NCBI GenBank assembly: GCA_027489875.1
Contig: JAIXZE010000156.1
Span: 1 to 56,073, forward strand
From: Verrucomicrobiales bacterium
GTDB lineage: Bacteria > Verrucomicrobiota > Verrucomicrobiia > Limisphaerales > UBA9464
DNA length: 56,073 nucleotides
Reading direction: 5' to 3'
The stretch's first letter is position 1; every line of letters starts with the position of its first letter. Below, piece after piece: positions 42,464 to 49,828 of this stretch. Both the position numbers and the translations under genes were made by a program. Below the pieces are notes generated by a model. The model ran no database searches, had not been told where the DNA came from, and saw only the letters and a program-made list of their open reading frames with translations.

Positions 42464-45400
42464 ATGAACACCGCCCTCCAAACCGGCAGCCCATCCAAGC
42501 GCCGAACGGCCACCATTGTCCTCCTCCTGGGCCTGGCCGCTGGCGTCTGCGCCGGCACCATCCCCGGCACTCCCTATGGCTGGGGTGCCTACGACCCGCT
42601 TTCCCTGCCCGCGAACGCCACCAACATCGTCGAACTCGACGCCTCGCTGCTGGGGCCCATCGCGCTGCGTTCGGATGGCACCGTCCTCACCTGGGACGGC
42701 AGTCCGCCACCACCGGCCGGACTGTCCAACGTCGTGGCGGTCGCCGCGGGGGATGTCTTCCATCTCGCCCTCAAGGCCGATGGCCGGATGGTTGCCTGGG
42801 GCGGCTTCCACGTGGACGGCTTCGCCATCACCACGCCGCCCGCATGGCTGACCAACGTCGTCGCCATTTCTGCTGGCTACGATCACTCGGTCGCGCTGAC
42901 CTCGGATGGCTACCTGATCCCCTGGGGTGCCAACACGCACGGCGTCCTGGCCGCGCCCGCGCGCAGCTTGAATCCCCGTTCCTTTTCCGCCGGCCAGCAG
43001 ACCGTCCTCGGCATCGCTGCGAACGGCCTGCCCTTCGGCTGGGGCGTTGACCTCAACGGAATCTTCAACTTCCCCAGCGCGCTTTCGAACGCCGTCCAGA
43101 TTTCAGCCAGTCCATTCATGCACGCGCTGGGTCTTCGCGCGGATGGCCGTGTGTTTGCCTGGGGCAACAACAACGACGGCCAGGCCACCGTCCCTCCCGG
43201 CCTCTCCAACATCGTCCAGGTTTCCGCCGGCGCCCAGTGGTCGCTCGCGCTGCGCAACGACGGCACCGTCCGGATCTGGGGCCTACCGAACTTTCCCTGG
43301 ACCGAACAACCTGCCGACCCCGTTCGATTCCTGTCTGTGGCCGCCGGGAAGGACCGCAACTTCGGGCTCACCCGTGCGCCGATCGCCCGCGACGTCCGCG
43401 TCGTCTCCAACAGCCCGGCCGGCTCCGACATCCAGCTCAGCCGTGCGTTCATCGGATCGGATCCTTACGAGTTGCAATGGCTCTTCAACGGGAACCCCAT
43501 TTCCGGGAGTACGAATCCGATCCTCCACCTGACGAACGTCCAGACCGCCAACGCCGGCCTCTACCAACTCGTCGCCTCAAACCAGTTTGGATCTTCGACC
43601 AGCCTGCCATTCGAAATTTCCGTCACGGACGTCCCGCCGCGGATCCTCGTCCCCCCCGCATCCGCCGCCTTCACTCGGGGCAGTGACGCCGTCATCTCCG
43701 TGCGTGCTGCCGGCACGGATCCGCTCGGTTTCCAGTGGTACTTCAACGGTGCCCCGCTCCCGACCCAGACGAACGCAACCCTCCAGCTGCCCTCCGTGAG
43801 CCTGACGAATGATGGCCGATACCACGTGGTCGTGAGCAACCGCTTTGGAACCCTCGTCAGCAGCGTGGCCCATCTGAGCACCGGACTCCCCGCCTTCACG
43901 CGCGAGCCCCTTTCGTTTCACGGACTCGCCGGTCGGCCCGTCCGCATCGAGGCCGAAGTCATCGCACCGGAGAACCCAACCTTCACCTGGTGGCGCGGCA
44001 CCGAACTCATCGAAGGCAACACCTCCCCTGTCCTCGAAATCGTGCGGATCCAACCCGGACTGACCGGCGAATACCGCTTGGTCGCTTCCAATTCATTCGG
44101 AGCCGTCACTTCGCGGATCGCCCACGTTTCCATACGGGAACCCCGACGTCCGCTTTCCGAACCCATGGCCGCGATCGCAGGGAATCTCGGTCAGGCTCCA
44201 CCACCCGGCTTCACCGCGGTCCTCGATGCGCGCATGAAGGCGGACCCGGAGAACGGATTCGCCGTCGGCATCCGACCGGACCGTACCTTGACCATCTGGG
44301 GCCCGAACGGCGGCGTAGAGGACCGCATCACGCCACCGGCCGGCATCTCGAATGTGGTCGCGCTCTCGATCGGCAACACCCACGTCGTCGCTCTCCTCGA
44401 GAACGGCACCGTGCGCGCATGGCGTGACGAAGGCTTCGTGGACTACGGTCAGGCCCTCGTCCCACCCGGGCTGGACCGCGTCATCGAGATCGAGGCTGCC
44501 AACCAGTTCAACCTCGCGCTCCGCGATGACGGCAGGATCGTCAGCTGGCCATATGCAGACACCTTCCCAACCAACCTCCACGGGGTCGCCGCCATCTCCG
44601 TCCATGAATGGACCGCCGGAGCCCTGCGCGAGGACGGATCCGTCTGGTATTGGGATCAGTTCAATCCGGGTTCACCCGCCATCACCGAACCCATGGATGC
44701 CATCGCGATCGCCGCCGGCGGAGATTTCGTGGCGGTGCTCCGACGCAATGGGGCAATCCGCCTCGTCTCCCGCGATGGAAGCCTGCAGGACCTGCCTCCA
44801 ATCGAAGGCAACCCGGCGATCGTCGAGATCGCCGCCTTTGCCCAGACCCTGCTGGCCCGGACGGCGGAAGGCCATGTCTGGGCCTCCGCATTCCCTCGTT
44901 CGGGAACCTGGGCCGAATGGACGTTTGGACTCACCCGCGTTTCCCGGCTGTCGGCCGGCATCGGAACCGCCTTTGCCTTCACCGATGCCCCGTACCTGTT
45001 CAGCCCGCCCAGCCCGGCCACGATCTTCCTCGGCGACCCCTTTCAGCTGGTGGCCGGTGCCACCTCGACTTCGCCACTCCAGTACCAGTGGATGCTGGGC
45101 GGTGTACCCATCGCCGGCCAGACCACGCCGACATTCGCCGTTGGATCGGTCCGGTATCAGGACGATGGTTTCTACTCCGTCGTCGTGTCCAACAGCCGCG
45201 CTGCCGTGACCAGCGCCCCGACCCGGATCACCGTCATCGGCCCGCCCCAGATCATCCCCCTCGGTGCCCAATCCGTCCTCGCCGGCAATGACCTTGTCCT
45301 GCAACCCACCGTCCTTGGCCCGGGTGCCTTGCGCTACACGTGGTACTTCCGCGGCCAACCCATCGCCGGGGCCACAGGCCCATTCCTCCGGATTGCCAAT

Positions 45401-47278
45401 GCCCAGACCACGGCTGCCGGCAACTACGAGGTTCAGGTCGCCAACAACTTCGGCAGCCAACGCAGTCCGTTGGTCCCCGTCCGCGTGGATCCCAGCGCGC
45501 CCCGCATCGCTGCTCCTGCCACCAACAATCCTTCCGTCCTCGAAGGGGCCCCATTCCGCCTCACTGTCGACGCACGAGGCTCCGAACCGTTCTTCTACCA
45601 GTGGCACTTCAACGGGGCAGCGATCGCCGGCGAGACCAATGCCCTGCTCTCGCGCACCGCGGCGCTGGCCTCGGATGCCGGCACCTTTGTCCTGCGCGTC
45701 GCCAACGCCTTCGGGAGCGCGGACAGTTCGCCGATCGAGTTGACCGTCGTGCCCACGCCCCCGGTGGTCCTGAACCTGCAACCGTGGCGGCTCGCCAACA
45801 CCGGCAATCCCTTTGCCTGGACGCCGACCTTCGCCGGGTCCGCTCCCCTGTTCCTGCAATGGAGGAAGAACGGCACCGACATCCCCGGCGCGACCAACAG
45901 CACGCTCGCCTTCACGGACATCGCCACCAATGACGCCGGCTTCTACACGCTCTACCTCTCCAACCACCTCGGCGAAGCCGTCTCCGGGCTCATGCAACTC
46001 GTCGTCCGCCCCGGCAACCGACCCGGTGCGCTCGTCACCTGGGGACAGCCCAGGCCGCCGATGGACTTCGGCATCATCCAGGACTTTGCCATGGGCGGGA
46101 ACCACGCCCACGCACTCCTCACCAACGGCACCGTCCGCAGCTGGGTCAACGGCGACCTCAACGAACTCCTCGCCCCACCCGACCTGACCGACGTCGTCAG
46201 CCTCGCCGCGGGATCGGGCTACGCCATGGCCCTCCGCTCCGATGGCACCCTGCGGATGTGGGGGACCACCAATGGCGGCGTGCTCAACATGCCGACCAAC
46301 CTCGGTCGCGTTGTCGCCATCTCCGCCGGCGCGCAACACGCGCTGGCCCTGCTCGAAACCGGCATGCCGGCGAACTGGGGCACCGTGATCCAGGGCCGCA
46401 CCAACATCCCCGCCTCCGCCACCAACCTCATCGCGATCGACGCCACCAGCGGATACAACCTCGGCCTGCGCCGCGACGGGACCGTGGTCGGATGGGGACC
46501 CAACGCCCCCATCTCCATCCCGGCGTCCCTTTCGAATGTGATCCAGATTGAAGCATTGGCGCGTGGAGGCCTCGCCCTGCGCTCCGATCTGCGCCCTGTT
46601 GGTTGGGCCGCCCCCGTGTCATCCGTCACCCTCTCCAACATCGTTTCCCTTTCCGCCGGCAACGGCCATGCCCTTGCGCTCCGCACCAACGGCACTGTCT
46701 TCGCCTGGGGTTCCAACATCCGGGGCCAGACGACCGTCCCAGCCGGCCTCAGCAATGTCACCGCGATCTTCGCCGGACTCGACGCCTCGGCAGCCCTGAC
46801 CCGCAGCCCCGTGTTCTCATCCCCGCTGGCCGCCACCGTCCTCCCGGCCCAGGTCGGCGACCCGGCAAGGCTTGCGGCAGCCATCCAGGGTTTCGGCCCG
46901 ATCTCGCTCCAATGGTTCGCGAACGACCAGGCCATCCCCGGTGAAACCAACACGACGCTGCTGCTGGGCCCGACCGGCCCCACCTCGAACGTCACCTACA
47001 CCCTCCAGGCTTCCAACGCCTGGCAAACCGTGGTCAGCCCCACCATCCGGGTTGCCCCGTTCGGCCCGGTCGAGTTCCGCTGGAACCTCACCAACCCTGA
47101 GGTGCCAACGCTCTTCGTCCGCGCTCCCGGCCTCGATACCATCCGACTCCAGGAATCCACCAATCTCGTGGATTGGACCAATCTAGGGCCCTGGCCCCTC
47201 GCCCCCGAAGGCTCGAACTTCGACCCATCCGACCCCTTCCTCCGTGATGCGCGGTTCTACCGGTGGTTGGTGCCTTGA
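42464..47278 (+). CDS. Giant secreted RCC1/Ig-like protein
   Basis: 1,604 residues with signal peptide (RTATIVLLLGLAAGVCAGT). Three RCC1-like repeat blocks (~42550-43380, 44170-44980, 46020-46800) repeat VVAVAAGDVFHLALKADGRMVAWG-type units. They alternate with Ig-like domains: three after block 1, four after block 2 (YQWMLGGVPIAGQTT, YTWYFRGQPIAGAT, YQWHFNGAAIAGET, LQWRKNGTDIPGAT) and one after block 3. The C-terminus is IRLQESTNLVDWTNLG..FYRWLVP. RCC1 blocks fold as beta-propellers. The regular alternation suggests a rod of propellers and Ig beads on the cell surface. It starts 34 bases after the previous gene, so cotranscription is likely. The function is unknown. Confidence 0.87.
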   Translation: MNTALQTGSPSKRRTATIVLLLGLAAGVCAGTIPGTPYGWGAYDPLSLPANATNIVELDASLLGPIALRSDGTVLTWDGSPPPPAGLSNVVAVAAGDVFHLALKADGRMVAWGGFHVDGFAITTPPAWLTNVVAISAGYDHSVALTSDGYLIPWGANTHGVLAAPARSLNPRSFSAGQQTVLGIAANGLPFGWGVDLNGIFNFPSALSNAVQISASPFMHALGLRADGRVFAWGNNNDGQATVPPGLSNIVQVSAGAQWSLALRNDGTVRIWGLPNFPWTEQPADPVRFLSVAAGKDRNFGLTRAPIARDVRVVSNSPAGSDIQLSRAFIGSDPYELQWLFNGNPISGSTNPILHLTNVQTANAGLYQLVASNQFGSSTSLPFEISVTDVPPRILVPPASAAFTRGSDAVISVRAAGTDPLGFQWYFNGAPLPTQTNATLQLPSVSLTNDGRYHVVVSNRFGTLVSSVAHLSTGLPAFTREPLSFHGLAGRPVRIEAEVIAPENPTFTWWRGTELIEGNTSPVLEIVRIQPGLTGEYRLVASNSFGAVTSRIAHVSIREPRRPLSEPMAAIAGNLGQAPPPGFTAVLDARMKADPENGFAVGIRPDRTLTIWGPNGGVEDRITPPAGISNVVALSIGNTHVVALLENGTVRAWRDEGFVDYGQALVPPGLDRVIEIEAANQFNLALRDDGRIVSWPYADTFPTNLHGVAAISVHEWTAGALREDGSVWYWDQFNPGSPAITEPMDAIAIAAGGDFVAVLRRNGAIRLVSRDGSLQDLPPIEGNPAIVEIAAFAQTLLARTAEGHVWASAFPRSGTWAEWTFGLTRVSRLSAGIGTAFAFTDAPYLFSPPSPATIFLGDPFQLVAGATSTSPLQYQWMLGGVPIAGQTTPTFAVGSVRYQDDGFYSVVVSNSRAAVTSAPTRITVIGPPQIIPLGAQSVLAGNDLVLQPTVLGPGALRYTWYFRGQPIAGATGPFLRIANAQTTAAGNYEVQVANNFGSQRSPLVPVRVDPSAPRIAAPATNNPSVLEGAPFRLTVDARGSEPFFYQWHFNGAAIAGETNALLSRTAALASDAGTFVLRVANAFGSADSSPIELTVVPTPPVVLNLQPWRLANTGNPFAWTPTFAGSAPLFLQWRKNGTDIPGATNSTLAFTDIATNDAGFYTLYLSNHLGEAVSGLMQLVVRPGNRPGALVTWGQPRPPMDFGIIQDFAMGGNHAHALLTNGTVRSWVNGDLNELLAPPDLTDVVSLAAGSGYAMALRSDGTLRMWGTTNGGVLNMPTNLGRVVAISAGAQHALALLETGMPANWGTVIQGRTNIPASATNLIAIDATSGYNLGLRRDGTVVGWGPNAPISIPASLSNVIQIEALARGGLALRSDLRPVGWAAPVSSVTLSNIVSLSAGNGHALALRTNGTVFAWGSNIRGQTTVPAGLSNVTAIFAGLDASAALTRSPVFSSPLAATVLPAQVGDPARLAAAIQGFGPISLQWFANDQAIPGETNTTLLLGPTGPTSNVTYTLQASNAWQTVVSPTIRVAPFGPVEFRWNLTNPEVPTLFVRAPGLDTIRLQESTNLVDWTNLGPWPLAPEGSNFDPSDPFLRDARFYRWLVP

Positions 47279-47302
47279 ACGCCGATCGGGATCGGGATCA
47301 CC

Positions 47303-47390
47303 ACCGCCCCATGCGTGAAAGAAGAACGGGGTGGCGACGTCCTCGTCGCCGCTCCGAAGCATTCTCCATGGCGATGAGGACATCGCCGCC
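47303..47390. repeat. Twin-hairpin element copy F (left bracket of the HNH island)
   Basis: ACCGCCCCATGCGTGAAAGA, then GAACGGGGT, GGCGACGTCCTCGTCGCC, GCTCCGAAGCATTCTCC and GGCGATGAGGACATCGCC. It matches 49343-49430 over 88 bases with one difference. GATCGG hexamers (47285-47299) directly precede it. Confidence 0.85.
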
Positions 47391-47801
47391 CCGTGGCTTC
47401 ATGCCTCGCCGATGGGACGCCACCTGACCGTTGCGATGCGGATGACGACCCAGTGCCTTCGAGCCGATCAAAGACAAATATCAACCGGACGTGGTAGTAA
47501 TGTGCCCTGCCAGATTGGCGAGTGGCAATGGTTGGCTATCGATAGCGTTGATTGTCATAACCTGCGCTCAACGAACAAAATCCCAGCATGGCATTGTTCC
47601 CAAGAAAAAAGTCTAAAGATACGGAGACAGCGAGCAGCCTTCATCAACAGGACTAAGGTTAAGGGTGGTGCTGCAGCAATGCTTTCCAGATCGCCAAGTC
47701 TTCGCGAAGCTACTTCGTTTTACCAGGCACTTGCTTCAAGGGGTTGGTCGCGCACATTTAGTTCGTGCGTTCAAGTCTACGCCTGACAAATTGAAGTTCT
47801 G
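47391..47801. other. Low-GC gene-free stretch before the HNH gene
   Basis: No convincing gene. From ~47465 composition drops sharply. A 22-codon frame (47588-47656, MALFPRKKSKDTETASS..) begins like a protein but stops at once (TAA, then TAA two codons later). It could be the start of a decayed gene. No terminator or palindromic operator was recognised. Confidence 0.4.
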
Positions 47802-48944
47802 ATGATCACTGAGATTGATTGCCTGATGTGCCGCCAGCCATTGAATCAAACAAATCAATCTCGCGAGCACATCATCCCAAACGCGTTAGGCGGACGGATA
47901 GTGACAACTAGCGCAATCTGCAAGGCATGCAATTCGAATGCAGGTAGTTCGATAGATGCTCATATTGTGTCCGAACTATCCATTTGGGCCAATGTCTTTG
48001 ATCTCCCACGTGATCGAGGATCACATCCCATCATCCGCCTGACGGATTCGTCCACTGGTCTGCACTACGATATCGCCCCAGGCAACCAACCTGAACTGTC
48101 CCCAAACCCCAAGATATCAAAACGGGATAATTCCATCGAGATTTCGTTCTATGCCAAAACCAAAGAAAAGGCGGAGAAGTGGCTTCAGAGGAACGCATCA
48201 GCCATAGCCTCGTCGAAAAGGGTAGTACTCTTCCCTTCAGAAGTCGATGGAACATCCACTTATACTCTTAGTCTATCATCATTTTGCTTTCACGAAAGAC
48301 GTAATCTCAGATCGATTACCAAGATTGCCAGCACCTTCGCACGCCACACAGGCCTTCAGCTTCCAGCAGGAGCGATAGGCCCAAGATTTCTACAAGGTTG
48401 CGAGGACTCGATCATCCCAGTCGCAGCTGTTCCAACCCCTGTAACCAAAAGCCCTACTCGCCCTGAGAAGAACGTCTACCACTCAATAGTACTTTTCACA
48501 CTCCCGCATACGTTGGAATTGTATGCATACGTGGAACTGTTTGGAGTATATGACTTCATCGTACTGCTCGATGATCGCAGCTTTCAAGTGATTGAGCCCA
48601 TCGCCTACCATTTCAACATTGTCACCACAATGGAGGAAATTCATCAGACGTATGTACTTCCCGCGGCAGCCAAGATCAAAGAGTGGTTGCAGGATCGCCC
48701 CTTTCCTGTGGAGCGGCTCATTTCGAGAACTGCAGGGATCCAGTCTTTGGCACGGGATATGAACTCGGTATGGCTAGATCGCGAAGTAGCACGAGCAAGT
48801 CGTGAGATCATCAAACTTCTTGATCAAGGCGCGGCACAAAATGACGCGGTGGAGATCGCCAGAAAGAACGCCAATCGCAGACTGGACAAGTATGGGCTAT
48901 CGTTCGAAACGCTGGAGTTCACCCCGACGAACCCAACCGGTTAA
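47802..48944 (+). CDS. HNH endonuclease-like protein on a low-GC island
   Basis: 380 residues. The N-terminus is a zinc-type HNH module: CxxC at C7/C10 (IDCLMCRQ), REHIIPNALGG with catalytic His H23, and CKACNSNAG with C40/C43 and Asn. The rest (~60-380) has no recognised domain; it looks globular and ends with a helical segment (REVARASREIIKLLDQGAAQNDAVEIARKNANRRLDKYG) that may bind DNA or oligomerise. GC is 52% and 42% in two sampled 60-base lines, against well over 65% around it, so transfer is likely. It is bracketed by direct copies of an 88-bp repeat. Stand-alone HNH proteins of this layout occur in defence and mobile contexts; its role here is unproven. Confidence 0.8.
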   Translation: MITEIDCLMCRQPLNQTNQSREHIIPNALGGRIVTTSAICKACNSNAGSSIDAHIVSELSIWANVFDLPRDRGSHPIIRLTDSSTGLHYDIAPGNQPELSPNPKISKRDNSIEISFYAKTKEKAEKWLQRNASAIASSKRVVLFPSEVDGTSTYTLSLSSFCFHERRNLRSITKIASTFARHTGLQLPAGAIGPRFLQGCEDSIIPVAAVPTPVTKSPTRPEKNVYHSIVLFTLPHTLELYAYVELFGVYDFIVLLDDRSFQVIEPIAYHFNIVTTMEEIHQTYVLPAAAKIKEWLQDRPFPVERLISRTAGIQSLARDMNSVWLDREVARASREIIKLLDQGAAQNDAVEIARKNANRRLDKYGLSFETLEFTPTNPTG

Positions 48945-48955
48945 GTAATCGAAAG

Positions 48956-49153
48956 TCATTTCTTCGGCATATCCGGATCCCAAATCGCAGGTAATTCCCT
49001 TTCGCGCCTTTCTTTGACTTTGGAAGCCCGCACTAGAGTGTCGTCCATCCACTGAACCTCCGCGTTTCGGGGGAGGGAACGGTATGGAATGCAATGGTCT
49101 CGAAGTTTTGAATTTTTGCATTGGATTGTCTCGAGACGAGACACCCCACTCAA
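48956..49153 (-). CDS. Possible small protein, convergent to the HNH gene
   Basis: 65 residues with a basic, helical-looking C-terminal half (LVRASKVKERRERELPAIW, then DPDMPKK). It lies within the low-GC island and ends 12 bases after the HNH stop. No family recognised and no Shine-Dalgarno sequence. It could equally be the truncated end of a larger lost gene. Confidence 0.25.
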   Translation of the reverse strand: MSGVSRLETIQCKNSKLRDHCIPYRSLPRNAEVQWMDDTLVRASKVKERRERELPAIWDPDMPKK

Positions 49154-49194
49154 CTGTCACCTTTACAAAAGCGACCCCAGTGTCACCCCGGTTT

Positions 49195-49342
49195 CGGGAT
49201 CGGGATCACCGCTTCGATTCCGATCCCGATCGCGATCCCGATCGCGATCCCGATCCCGACGCGTGCGGTGACGGCAAGCGACCGGGCTTCTCACCATTCC
49301 TCATCGTGTCTGGCCGGAAGGTTGCCGATGAGGGGCCTCGAA
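49195..49342. repeat. Hexamer-array composite repeat, direct copy
   Basis: GGGATCGGGATCACC, then TTCGATTCCGATCCCGATCG, further hexamers (ATCCCG/ATCGCG), GACGCGTGCGG, and a ~75-base flank with CATTCCTCATCGTGTC and AGGTTGCCGATGAGG. It corresponds to 39050-39225 in inverted orientation and runs directly into twin-hairpin copy G. Confidence 0.78.
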
Positions 49343-49430
49343 ACCGCCCCATGCGTGAAAGAAGAACGGGGTGGCGACGTCCTCGTCGCCGCTCCGAAGC
49401 ATTCTTCATGGCGATGAGGACATCGCCGCC
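49343..49430. repeat. Twin-hairpin element copy G (right bracket of the HNH island)
   Basis: Same 88 bases as 47303-47390 with one change (TTC for CTC at ~49405), in direct orientation, 2,040 bases apart. Both hairpins intact. GATCGG hexamers follow within 20 bases (49449-49463). Confidence 0.85.
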
Positions 49431-49828
49431 ACGAAACCATTCCCATTGGGATCGGGATCGGAATGGAGCCCGGTGCAGGCCCCCCGGCCTGTCCCCCCCT
49501 ATCCCGGAGGGATTCGAGAAGATAGGGGTCGCGAAGCGCACCCCGGGTTCACTTGGGAAAAGGAAAACAACCCCGGAGGGGTTGAAGAATCGGTGCTCTC
49601 CGCAACCTGCCCCGGCTGCGTGCTACGCACGATCCCGGGGCTATCGGCTCCCAATCCCTCCGGGATGCCCTCGCTCCGGCGACGAGGTAGCGGGTCCGGG
49701 ATTCTACGTAGCTCTACGTATTCGGGTTTCACCCTAAATACCCTTGAATGGTATTCATGCGTGGCCGCCGCAGCGCACCCGGGGACAGAAACCGCCCCGA
49801 ACGCTCCGGCGGCGCCTCTTTTTGCTGA
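49431..49828. repeat. GC-rich dispersed repeat block
   Basis: No gene. ~49490-49690 has CTATCCCGGAGGGATTCGAG, GTCGCGAAGCGCACCCCGGG, CCCCGGAGGGGTTGAAGAAT and CTGCGTGCTACGCACGATCC, equivalent to blocks at 13795-14010 and 34190-34400. The last ~90 bases before the next ATG are less repetitive and should hold its promoter, which I cannot place. Confidence 0.6.

Noticed and set aside
47331..47786. 151-codon frame starting inside twin-hairpin copy F
   Set aside because: The start and first ~25 residues come from the repeat, and the remainder has no domain and mixed composition.
47540..47800. Possible integron attC-like site (TAACCTGCGCTCAAC near 47558)
   Set aside because: No matching GTTRRRY partner with the required imperfect palindrome was found, and no integrase is present.
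49084..49737. Plus-strand frame of 217 codons beginning before the hexamer array
   Set aside because: Its core is Asp/Arg repeats from GATCCC hexamers and repeat-derived CPHR-type peptides.
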